A DNA stretch of 12,221 bases, taken from DASUFH01 sp036274645 (GTDB taxonomy: Bacteria > Acidobacteriota > Terriglobia > 20CM-2-55-15). The notes under the pieces are model-generated. The model made no database searches and had not been told where the DNA came from. It saw only the letters and a list, made by a program, of their open reading frames with translations. The stretch covers positions 1 to 12,221 of the forward strand of contig DASUFH010000116.1 in NCBI GenBank assembly GCA_036274645.1, read 5' to 3'. The position numbers were made by a program, and so were the translations under genes. Positions within the stretch are counted from its first letter, which is position 1, and every line of letters starts with the position of its first letter. Below, one piece after another: positions 1 through 6,608 of the stretch.

Positions 1-105
1 TAATGGCCGCAGACGGGGCGGTTCGTGGAACTACCTTATAGATTCTGTCGTATTTGCGGAAGTCTCATTCGGATGTTTATCGAACCGCCCCGTCCGCGCC
101 TATTA
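1..105. repeat. MITE-like inverted repeat
   Basis: Positions 1-25 and 81-105 are imperfect inverted copies that match at 22 of 25 positions (the three mismatches are at arm positions 5, 7 and 11). The arms begin TAAT and end ATTA, and both carry the core ACGGGGCGGTTCG. They flank a 55-bp AT-richer centre. No coding sequence is credible inside. The small size, long terminal arms and lack of a transposase suggest a MITE or a large REP-type hairpin. Because the left arm starts at the window edge, the element may extend further left. Its sequence differs from the GGTCTATGACC palindromes found elsewhere in the window. Confidence 0.6.
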
Positions 106-196
106 AAGGAACGGGACTGATTCTTTCATGGCGCGGCCACCCCGCCAAGGCGGCGAATACGCCAGCGTCTAGAGTCTCCCAAATGTCCAAACTCCA

Positions 197-263
197 GGGG
201 CGGTCTATGACCGCCCGACGTTTCGGCGTGGAAATCTCTCGGGCCGTCATAGACCGCCCCTAC
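197..263. repeat. REP-like double palindrome, copy 1
   Basis: The left arm (197-218) and right arm (239-260) are inverted copies matching at 21 of 22 positions. The left arm is itself a palindrome, GGGCGGTC-TAT-GACCGCCC, so the unit can fold as one long hairpin or two small ones. It ends in CCCCTAC, and a related element at 8050-8131 begins GTAGGGG. The two elements share a run of about 31 bp starting AGGGGCGGTC. The organisation resembles the paired REP units (BIMEs) of other bacteria. Confidence 0.75.
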
Positions 264-377
264 AGGCAGGTACAGGCAGGCGGGGGCCATTGGCGTATCG
301 CTCGTCTCCTTTCAACGATTTAACGAACCCACATGGAGCGCAGTTCTTCCAGTTGAATTTCTCCTCGACAGGCGCCA

Positions 378-406
378 TTTGCAGATGCGTCTTGGGATGA
401 TATAAG
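378..406 (+). promoter_or_regulatory. Candidate extended -10 promoter for the peroxidase gene
   Basis: TATAAG at 401-406 matches five of six bases of the sigma-70 -10 consensus and is preceded by TGA, giving the TG-N arrangement of an extended -10. A weak -35-like TTTGCA lies at 378-383 with a 17-bp spacer. This would start transcription near 413 and leave a leader of about 58 nt before the peroxidase start. The assignment rests on pattern matching only. Confidence 0.45.
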
Positions 407-470
407 GGCAAATCCCGATGCGCTCGGTGGCAGGACCGCGCCGGCGCGCTGAATTCAAGAGGAAACCCCG

Positions 471-2144
471 ATGAAGACCCGCTCCTCTGACAGTGTCCTG
501 ACGCGAATGGAACGACGCGTTTTTGTATTCCTGGCCATCGCCGCCCTGTCGTATTTGTCCGTCAGCGCGCTGGCCGAGACGCTCGGTTATCGCCCGATCG
601 ACGGAAAGGGCAACAATGTGGATCATATGGAGTGGGGCTCCGCCGGCGTCCAGCTGCTGCGCGGTCCGAGCGGCGCGCATTATGGCGACGGCATTTCGTC
701 ACTGGCCGGCGCTTCCCGGCCCAGCCCGCGGGCGATCAGCAATGCGCTGTTCAATCAAACCGGACTCATCTTCAGCTCAGTCGGTCATAGTGACTACATC
801 TGGACGTGGGGGCAGTTTCTCGATCACGATGTCGGTCTGACGCCCGGCGAGAATGAGCCCGTTCCGATTCCCGTTCCATCCGGCGATCCGTTCTTTGATC
901 CGTTCAACACCGGAACCCAGGTGATTCTTTTCTCGCGTTCCGTGTTCGATCCACTCACGGGCGGTGTGACCCCGCGGCAGCAGATCAATCAGATTACCGC
1001 CTACATCGACGGCAGCAATGTTTATGGCGTGAATGTCGGCACGGATACCGATCGGCCCGGGTGGTTGCGGACGCGCCAGGGCGGCCGTCTCAAAGTCACC
1101 ACGACGTCCGTCGGCGATCTGCTGCCGTACAACGACGGCACGGTCTTCAATGTGGGAACGCCGGAACAGCCCGACAACTCCACACTGCTCTTTGTCGCGG
1201 GCGATGTTCGCGCGAACGAACAGCCGACGCTGGCCGCCATGCACACGTTGTTCGTTCGCGAGCACAACTATCAGGCGTCCCGTATCGCGGCCGCGAACCC
1301 CGGACTCGACGATGACGCGATCTATCAGCGCGCTCGCCGGATGGTGATCGCCGAGATCCAGGCCATCACCTACGAGGAATTCATTCCCGCGCTCCTCGGC
1401 AAAAACGCCCTCCGGCAGGATCGCGGCTACGATCCTGAAGTCAACGCGGGGATCGCTCAGGTGTTTTCCACCGCCGCCTACCGGCTGGGACACACGTTGC
1501 TCAGTCCGGAGATCCAGCATCTCGATGAGAATGGAAACTCGTTGCCCGGCGGTCCGCTGCAGTTGCGGGACGTGTTTTTCAGAGGCGCTCCGCCTGTTCT
1601 TGAGGCCGAAGGCATCGAGCCGATTCTGCGGGGTCTGGCCGCGCAGAAGTCCCAGGAACTCGACAATCGTGTCATCGACGACGTCCGGAACTTCCTGTTC
1701 GGTCCTCCCGGCGCCGGAGGCCTCGATCTGATTTCGCTGAACATCCAGCGCGGACGGGATCACGGCCTGCCCGATTTCAATACCGCGCGCGCTGAATTCG
1801 GTTTGCCGCCGAAAGACTTCTCCCAGATTACGTACGATCGGAACCTGGCTGCCAAACTTGCGCGCCTTTACAACAACGACGCAGGCGACATCGATTTGTT
1901 CGTGGGGTTGCTCGTCGAACGGGATATGCCCGGAATGATCGTAGGGGAAACCCTCCGCGCCATCCTGATGGACCAGTTCGAACGTAGCCGTTGCGGGGAC
2001 CGGTTTTTCTACACGCGGTACCTGTCGAGCGAGGAGCTGAAGCAGGTTCGGGCCATGCGCCTCTCCGACATCATTAAACGCAACACGACGATCGCGAACA
2101 TTCAGAGCGACGTCTTTTACGTGCAGGGCCGCGGGCGGAACTAA
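471..2144 (+). CDS. Exported animal-type haem peroxidase
   Basis: A 557-residue member of the animal haem peroxidase (peroxidase-cyclooxygenase) superfamily, predicted to use hydrogen peroxide to oxidise halides, thiocyanate or organic donors outside the cytoplasm. The family's functional residues are visible: distal WGQFLDHD with Gln115, Asp118 (haem ester), His119 and Asp120 (calcium); calcium loop TAYIDGS at 176-182; catalytic Arg247 and haem-ester Glu250 in DVRANEQ; proximal RLGH with His341; and Asn424 in LNIQRGRDHG. The residue after Glu250 is Gln rather than the Met that forms myeloperoxidase's sulfonium bond. RR at 15-16, a hydrophobic stretch at 17-33 and ALA-E at 33-36 form a signal peptide. 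The ATG at 471 is supported by AGAGGAAA about 7 nt upstream; an internal Met13 would keep the signal peptide. The gene converges on the next one with only 4 bp between them and no visible terminator. The physiological substrate cannot be read from the sequence. Confidence 0.93.
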   Translation: MKTRSSDSVLTRMERRVFVFLAIAALSYLSVSALAETLGYRPIDGKGNNVDHMEWGSAGVQLLRGPSGAHYGDGISSLAGASRPSPRAISNALFNQTGLIFSSVGHSDYIWTWGQFLDHDVGLTPGENEPVPIPVPSGDPFFDPFNTGTQVILFSRSVFDPLTGGVTPRQQINQITAYIDGSNVYGVNVGTDTDRPGWLRTRQGGRLKVTTTSVGDLLPYNDGTVFNVGTPEQPDNSTLLFVAGDVRANEQPTLAAMHTLFVREHNYQASRIAAANPGLDDDAIYQRARRMVIAEIQAITYEEFIPALLGKNALRQDRGYDPEVNAGIAQVFSTAAYRLGHTLLSPEIQHLDENGNSLPGGPLQLRDVFFRGAPPVLEAEGIEPILRGLAAQKSQELDNRVIDDVRNFLFGPPGAGGLDLISLNIQRGRDHGLPDFNTARAEFGLPPKDFSQITYDRNLAAKLARLYNNDAGDIDLFVGLLVERDMPGMIVGETLRAILMDQFERSRCGDRFFYTRYLSSEELKQVRAMRLSDIIKRNTTIANIQSDVFYVQGRGRN

Positions 2145-2148
2145 ACGG

Positions 2149-3366
2149 TTACTTGAGCAGCCGGAACGTAACTTCCATCGCCACTCTGACTGGGACAGGA
2201 TTGGCGTCTTCAAGTCCCGGCCGAAATGTCCATTGTTGAATTGTCTGGGTGGCGTTGTCGTCGAGGCCGTAAGGGCCTCCCATGGTGTGGAGGATTTCGG
2301 GCCGCCCATTCTGGTCGACCACAACCGTCATTAATATCCGGCCTTCGTAGTGTGCCATTCGCGCCAGGTCGGAGTAGGCCGGATTTGGACTTGAAACCGG
2401 CTTTGGTGGGCTGACGGACGCGATCGAGAGTTCATTCTCTATCGTTCCCTGGGGCGTGATCTTCCGAAGTCGCATTCCCTTCCCGAATTCAGTCGCAAAG
2501 ACATTTCCGGCGCCATCGAGGGAGAGTTCGCCCAACGGACCGAGGGACGCGGACAGGGCCGGACCTCCATCGCCCGTCTGGCCATTGGTTCCCGATCCCG
2601 CGACCGTGCGAATGATTCCATCGGGACTGACTTTTCGGATTCTGTAGTTACCCGAATCGGCGATGTAAAGGTTGCCGTCTCCGTCTACCGCGATACCCGT
2701 CGGATGATTCAGTTGCGCTTCCGTGGCCGGGCGCCCGTCACCGCTGAATCCCGTTTTCCCGTTGCCGGCGACCGTCAGGATTGTTCCCGTGGATGTCACT
2801 TTGTGAATGCGCCCGTACGTCGTGTTCGCGATGTAGAGGTTTCCCGCGGCGTCCACGGCAAGGTGCTCGGGGGCCTGTACGCGCGCGGCGGTAGCGGGTC
2901 CGCGATCGGCGCTGAATCCGGTCAGGCCGTTCCCGGCAAATGTATCGATGGTTCCATTCGGCGTGATCCGGCGGACGCGGTGGCTCAACGGATCGGCGAC
3001 GTACAGGTTCTCCGCGGAATCCACGGCGATTTCGCCAAGGCTGGAGAACTGCGCTGCCGTGGCCGGCCCTCCGTCGCCACCGGTTCCGGAAGTCCCGTTC
3101 CCGGCGATCGTCTGGATGATGCCGTCCACGTCCACCTTGCGGATGCGGAGATACTGATGATCCGCGATATAGAGGTTGCCGACGCGATCAACGGCAAGGC
3201 TGACGGAGGCCCCAAGTTCCGCGGAAGTGGCCGGCCCTCCATCGCCGCTGAATCCCGTCGTGCGGGATCCGGCCACATGAACCGAAAAACCGTCGGCCCC
3301 ACGCTTTCGGACGCGCCCATTTTCGGCGATGTAGATGTTGCCCTGCGCATCGACCGCGGCAGTCAT
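2149..3366 (-). CDS. NHL beta-propeller/TonB_C fusion, probably 5'-truncated
   Basis: The 405-residue reading has two parts. Residues 1-310 contain six NHL-type blades, each with a VDxxGNLYIA strand followed by an RIRKV-type strand and linked by AGNG/GDGGPAT loops, consistent with a six-bladed propeller. Residues about 326-404 form a TonB C-terminal domain (NPAYSDLARMA, VVVDQNGRP, GLDDNA, QWTFRPG). TonB_C normally contacts outer-membrane receptors, so an envelope location is expected. However, there is no signal peptide or membrane anchor. The ATG at 3366 falls inside blade 1 and has no clear Shine-Dalgarno. The frame stays open upstream for 35 codons to a TAG at 3472-3474, with blade-like sequence just before the ATG but no ATG, GTG or TTG. 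The original 5' end therefore looks lost or mutated. Family assignment is secure; whether the gene is functional is not. Confidence 0.8.
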   Translation of the reverse strand: MTAAVDAQGNIYIAENGRVRKRGADGFSVHVAGSRTTGFSGDGGPATSAELGASVSLAVDRVGNLYIADHQYLRIRKVDVDGIIQTIAGNGTSGTGGDGGPATAAQFSSLGEIAVDSAENLYVADPLSHRVRRITPNGTIDTFAGNGLTGFSADRGPATAARVQAPEHLAVDAAGNLYIANTTYGRIHKVTSTGTILTVAGNGKTGFSGDGRPATEAQLNHPTGIAVDGDGNLYIADSGNYRIRKVSPDGIIRTVAGSGTNGQTGDGGPALSASLGPLGELSLDGAGNVFATEFGKGMRLRKITPQGTIENELSIASVSPPKPVSSPNPAYSDLARMAHYEGRILMTVVVDQNGRPEILHTMGGPYGLDDNATQTIQQWTFRPGLEDANPVPVRVAMEVTFRLLK

Positions 3367-3504
3367 ACTGCGTCCGGAGAAATCCGCTGGCCGTACACCG
3401 GGAGCCGTCGGGATTTCCGGTTGGGGCGCATCGCAAGAGAAACGACACTGTAGTCTCTTGGGAGACCACCCCTATAGCGGACAGGAAATCTTTCGGAGGC
3501 GCGA

Positions 3505-4944
3505 TCAGAAGGTCACTTTCGCCGCGTCCGCCAGAATGAAGTCGCGATACACCGGCAGAGACCACCCTGCTTTTTCGGCGTCCATCACGCTCTTTTTCAC
3601 GAGTTCCTGATACGCCTGTGGCGTCCCGTAAAGCTTCTTCAACTGCTGTTTCGAAAACGGCAGTTCAAAGCCCGCCAGTCCGCACATCTGATTGGGCGCG
3701 TTTGCCCCGTGCGCCGCGATCCATGGGCTCGGATTCGGAACCGGCGGATTTGCCGCCTCGTTGGCGACGCCGTACTGCGAAACCGCGACGTCGACGTAGG
3801 GATTGCGGATGCCGCCCTTCGCGTTTCCGTTGGCGTCGAGCGCCATCGGGGAACCGTCATTGGCCGTGTCGCGATCCAGCGTGATCCGCGCCGCGCGCGG
3901 CGCGGGTTTGCCCTTGTCGATCCAGTTGTAAAGATTGTCCAGCGCGACCGACATATAGACCTGAACGGGGAACCGGCTCGACGGATACCGGCATGGATCG
4001 GGCTTGAACCGGACGCTATCGCGGCTGTCCACATGCGCCATCCCGGCGAACTGATAGAGACGGAACTGATCGCCGGCCGCGTCGCCATCGGGACGTTCAC
4101 TGACGTTACCGCCGCGCACGAACTCCGTCATGGTTGGAACATGAATCAGGGGCACGTCCACGGGCATGATCGTGTCCGCAATCGACATGGCCAGAAAGCC
4201 GTCATAGATCCGCTGCATGTCCGGCGTGCGGAGAACCATGTGCGATGGCAGGTACTGGATGAGAATTCGCGCGGTCGCCGATGTTCCGGCCAGCGCCATC
4301 TTGCGTGGCGTGACGCTGGCGAAGGGGGTTCCCGCCTTCTTCGATTTCACGAGCGCTCCGACCTGAGCCAGAATCTCCGAAACCTGATCGTTCGCGACGC
4401 TCAGGTTCTTGTACCGTTCCTGGTTTTGCGCGAGGAGTTCCGTCAGGTTGGTGACCACTTCAACCGCCATGTGATTCGACGACATCGCATAGTCCGACGT
4501 GAATTCGAACATGTGCGCCGCGCCGCTCGGATGCATGGCTTCCACCATGGCCAGACCGCTGAATTTGCCGCTGGCCGGCTTGCGCACGACGATCCGCGTG
4601 CTGTACGGCTTCCCGCTCGCCGTCCCGCTGATGAAGTACTCGCGCGCTTCGTACTTGTAGTGGGCGAGATCGCGTCCCGGCGGGAGTGAAGTTGCGGAAT
4701 CGTAGATCTTGCCCGGTCCGGTGATTTCCGCGGACACCGTTGGAAGCGCTACCGCCGTCGGTTTGTCCGGAAGACTGGCTGGCGCGGCCGGTCCTCCGCC
4801 ACGCTGGCCGAGGCCGCCACCGCGGGCCGCTCCACCGCCCCGTTGGGCCCCGCCGCCGCGTTGAGCCAGGGTCGCGGAACCCCACGTTCCGAGAGCGAGC
4901 GCGACGCCCAGCGCAATTATTGCGAGCCATGAAGTTCGTTTCAT
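3505..4944 (-). CDS. Secreted alpha/beta hydrolase-domain protein (PF20091-like)
   Basis: A 479-residue protein resembling the alpha/beta hydrolase domain family PF20091, predicted to hydrolyse esters outside the cytoplasm; the substrate is unknown. Residues 1-27 are a signal peptide ending ATLA-Q. They are followed by a low-complexity linker (28-52) with four RGGG units, then the hydrolase domain from about residue 65. The likely nucleophile is Ser222 in LAGTSATA, an elbow without the final Gly of GxSxG. Glu274 (PTMTEF) is a candidate acid and His304 (FAGMAHVDSRD) the likely catalytic base. The ATG has AAGGAG 6 nt upstream, so the start is well supported, and a candidate promoter lies at 4983-5011. 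The gene precedes the NHL/TonB_C gene on the same strand by 138 bp. The family is fairly certain; the triad is inferred from position. Confidence 0.85.
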   Translation of the reverse strand: MKRTSWLAIIALGVALALGTWGSATLAQRGGGAQRGGGAARGGGLGQRGGGPAAPASLPDKPTAVALPTVSAEITGPGKIYDSATSLPPGRDLAHYKYEAREYFISGTASGKPYSTRIVVRKPASGKFSGLAMVEAMHPSGAAHMFEFTSDYAMSSNHMAVEVVTNLTELLAQNQERYKNLSVANDQVSEILAQVGALVKSKKAGTPFASVTPRKMALAGTSATARILIQYLPSHMVLRTPDMQRIYDGFLAMSIADTIMPVDVPLIHVPTMTEFVRGGNVSERPDGDAAGDQFRLYQFAGMAHVDSRDSVRFKPDPCRYPSSRFPVQVYMSVALDNLYNWIDKGKPAPRAARITLDRDTANDGSPMALDANGNAKGGIRNPYVDVAVSQYGVANEAANPPVPNPSPWIAAHGANAPNQMCGLAGFELPFSKQQLKKLYGTPQAYQELVKKSVMDAEKAGWSLPVYRDFILADAAKVTF

Positions 4945-4982
4945 CGTCCACTCCTTACCGGTGAATTGAAAATCGACTGCTG

Positions 4983-5011
4983 AAGATACACCCGCGGAGC
5001 GGATGGCTCAA
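4983..5011 (-). promoter_or_regulatory. Candidate sigma-70 promoter for the hydrolase gene
   Basis: Read on the minus strand, TTGAGC (5011-5006) and TATCTT (4988-4983) are separated by 17 bp. Each matches four of six consensus bases. The pair sits about 40 bp upstream of the hydrolase ATG in the 81-bp gap after the zinc-ribbon gene, so the hydrolase may be transcribed independently of that gene. Confidence 0.35.
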
Positions 5012-5025
5012 TCGTGGTTTTCCTT

Positions 5026-5679
5026 TTAGTCGTCCTCCAGCGCGTTAACGCGCGCGGAGAGTTCGGGCAGGCTCGACTGGATTTCCGCGTCCGCGCTGCG
5101 CTTGAGGATGTTCAGGAGCGCGCGGATCCGGCTGGACCGCCGCCGGCCGAACGCGCCGGATTCGGTCAGCGCGAGAAAGAGCTCGATCATCTCGAGTGTC
5201 TGTTTCTCCGTCCGGTGGGGTTCGCGAAAGAGCTCTTCGTAACGCTGCCGCCGGCGCGCTTCGCCCTGCTGCCGTTTTCGGCAGGCGACGCAGCGCACGC
5301 AGTCCGAGTCGAGTCCGAAACCCAGTTCTTCGTACCAGTGCTTCTGCTCTTCGGCAAAGAAGATGAATGGCTCGCCGCAATCCCGGCACCCGCGTTCGAT
5401 GTCGAAATAGTGCGTCACCGCGACCGTCGCCTTCGATTGCCGGCCGAGATCGGCCGCGACCGCGGTGTTGGAAATGCGGTGGGCCGGCCTCGCGTAGGTC
5501 GCCAGGTCGCCGTAGGGCCACGGACGTCCGAGAACGGCCTCGAAGTTCCGCTTGATCTCGTCGATGCTGGTGGCGTTCCAGTGAAGATGAATCCCCGGAG
5601 CCCCGGGCTCGGGATTCAGGCCGGTGATCCGGGGTTTGTTTCCGTACCGTGGATGATCGGCGTACCGCTTTGCGGGCAT
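5026..5679 (-). CDS. Zinc-ribbon protein (zf-trcl-like)
   Basis: A 217-residue cytoplasmic protein with no signal peptide. Residues 98-138 match the 'probable zinc-ribbon domain' family (zf-trcl, PF13451): CRDCG, then FIFFAEEQ, WYEELGF and RCVACR, so Cys98, Cys101, Cys130 and Cys133 are the expected zinc ligands; Cys127 is extra. The N-terminal 95 residues carry no recognisable domain (HLHWNATSIDEIKRNFEAVLG may be helical). The C-terminal 80 residues are charged and helical (EARRRQRYEELFRE, then a leucine-rich segment), possibly for interaction. Its ATG directly follows the TAG of the upstream pilin-like gene with no gap, so translation is probably coupled. The function of this family is not established. 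Stand-alone zf-trcl proteins are usually much shorter, so the flanking regions are notable. Confidence 0.75.
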   Translation of the reverse strand: MPAKRYADHPRYGNKPRITGLNPEPGAPGIHLHWNATSIDEIKRNFEAVLGRPWPYGDLATYARPAHRISNTAVAADLGRQSKATVAVTHYFDIERGCRDCGEPFIFFAEEQKHWYEELGFGLDSDCVRCVACRKRQQGEARRRQRYEELFREPHRTEKQTLEMIELFLALTESGAFGRRRSSRIRALLNILKRSADAEIQSSLPELSARVNALEDD

Positions 5680-6054
5680 CTATTCCCGCAGATTCATCTT
5701 TTCGTCGATGGTCAGCTTTCGCGGAGCGGCGGGATCGTCGCCGGAGTATGTGGCCGTAATACGAAACGTATTCTCGTCCGCCTGGGTCGTGTACTTGTAT
5801 TCCGGGCGGCTGGGAATGAAAATGCCGGTCTCGTCCCGGAGTTCCTCGAGCGTACCCGCAAAGCGGAACTTGACCGCAAAGAACCTCTTTTCAGCCTGCG
5901 CCAGAGCCAGCAGATCGTTCCGTACGCCGATGAGATCCACGGTGGTCTTCGCGTTAGTGGCAAATCCCGGAATCGGGAGCGCCTGGCGGGAGTAGAGGTA
6001 GCCGCCCGCAGCGACCACAACAATAAGAGTGATGAAGCTGAATGAGCGTGACAT
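5680..6054 (-). CDS. Membrane-anchored pilin-like protein
   Basis: A 124-residue protein starting MSRSFSFITL, with one N-terminal membrane segment (residues about 5-20) followed by a soluble domain. The pattern of a helix (RNDLLALAQAEKRFFA), then a GTLEELRDE segment, then beta-rich Y-K-Y and FRITATY stretches and a closing LTIDEK motif resembles minor type IV pilin-like proteins. There is no clear prepilin peptidase site (no G before a FTLxE-type helix), so pilus assembly is doubtful. The frame is open upstream to 6291, but that extension is not protein-like and runs into the divergent promoter region, so I chose 6054. No good Shine-Dalgarno is present. A TAAACT -10-like element 7 nt before the ATG would fit a leaderless start. 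It abuts the zinc-ribbon gene. Confidence 0.65.
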   Translation of the reverse strand: MSRSFSFITLIVVVAAGGYLYSRQALPIPGFATNAKTTVDLIGVRNDLLALAQAEKRFFAVKFRFAGTLEELRDETGIFIPSRPEYKYTTQADENTFRITATYSGDDPAAPRKLTIDEKMNLRE

Positions 6055-6100
6055 AGGGCCGAGTTTAGGCACAGGACATGAGAAAAGTAAGGCGGAAATG

Positions 6101-6129
6101 TTGCTTTTCCTTCGCGCCACGGATAGGAT
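6101..6129 (+). promoter_or_regulatory. Candidate promoter for the DUF6152 gene pair
   Basis: TTGCTT (6101-6106) and TAGGAT (6124-6129) are separated by 17 bp and match three and four of six sigma-70 consensus bases. They lie about 40 bp upstream of the DUF6152 start in the 113-bp gap between divergent genes. Support is weak and by pattern only. Confidence 0.3.
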
Positions 6130-6167
6130 CAGCGCCTTCAGAACACCCCCAAAACGGAGAAACGGCC

Positions 6168-6608
6168 ATGTCGATGATCTGCCGGTCGCTCGCGCTTCGC
6201 GCAGGCGCTTTGATGGTCCTGATCGGGTCGGTGATAGCCGGCACGGCTCTCGCGCACCATTCGTTCGCCGTTTACGACCACACGCGGACACTGACGCTCA
6301 AAGGTACCGTGACGAAATTCCAATGGACGAACCCTCACGCGTATCTCGAGATGGACGTGAAAGACACCGCCGGCGCCGTAAAGCATTACACGCTGGAGGG
6401 AACGAGCATCAACATGATGCAACGCATCGGCTGGCGATCCAACATGATCAAGTTCGGGGATAAGGTTACCGCCATCATGGCGCCGTTGCTCGACGGCGGG
6501 CCGGCCGGACTGCTCCTCGAAGTGACCCTGCCCTCCGGGGAAACCAGGGAACTGGGCGTGCCGGCCGGGAACACCTTCCGGCGGACTCCGGAGCAGGAGC
6601 AGAAGTGA
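6168..6608 (+). CDS. DUF6152 family exported protein
   Basis: A 146-residue exported protein of the DUF6152 family, whose function is not known to me. Residues 1-29 form a signal peptide ending ALA, so the mature protein should begin HHSFAVYD. Further family features are LTLKGTVTKFQWTNPHAYLEM (about 42-62), GW (88-89), KFGDKV (95-100) and a C-terminal strand region. The domain looks like a small beta barrel of OB-like size. The ATG at 6168 has GGAG about 9 nt upstream; the frame is open to 6078, but the extra 30 residues are not protein-like and cover the promoter region. Its stop overlaps the GTG start of the next gene by 4 bp, so the two are probably one operon. The paired histidines at the mature N-terminus plus the NPH motif could bind a metal, which is inference. 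Confidence 0.85.
   Translation: MSMICRSLALRAGALMVLIGSVIAGTALAHHSFAVYDHTRTLTLKGTVTKFQWTNPHAYLEMDVKDTAGAVKHYTLEGTSINMMQRIGWRSNMIKFGDKVTAIMAPLLDGGPAGLLLEVTLPSGETRELGVPAGNTFRRTPEQEQK

Larger units (their letters stand above)
106..470. other. Gene-free upstream region
   Basis: I see no credible gene here. The open frame crossing the region on the plus strand runs through the repeats, has no ribosome-binding site and shows no protein-like composition. The region holds the REP-like palindrome at about 197-263, an exact 10-bp tandem duplication (TACAGGCAGG twice, 261-280), and the probable promoter and leader of the peroxidase gene from about 378 onward. Confidence 0.6.

Noticed and set aside
195..280. 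Possible short CRISPR-like array from repeated palindromes and the 10-bp tandem copy
   Set aside because: There is no regular repeat-spacer spacing and no cas gene; the repeats form inverted pairs and a single tandem duplication.
777..2324. Minus-strand open frame of 515 codons antisense to the peroxidase gene
   Set aside because: It is a GC-driven shadow of a gene with unmistakable peroxidase motifs; its own translation has no recognisable domain.
3447..3470. GTCTC-TTGG-GAGAC hairpin as a terminator after the hydrolase gene
   Set aside because: The stem is only about 5 bp with no T-tract and lies in the ambiguous 5' region of the NHL gene, so I did not call it.
3709..4689. Plus-strand open frame of 326 codons opposite the alpha/beta hydrolase
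   Set aside because: Histidine- and arginine-rich shadow with no domain; the minus-strand gene has a signal peptide, AAGGAG and catalytic motifs.
5014..6045. Plus-strand open frame of 343 codons opposite the zinc-ribbon and pilin-like genes
   Set aside because: Composition is that of an antisense shadow; the zinc-ribbon cysteines on the other strand are clear.
6055..6291. 79-codon N-terminal extension of the pilin-like protein
   Set aside because: It overlaps the divergent promoter and the start of the DUF6152 gene, is arginine-rich and not protein-like, and would bury the membrane segment internally.
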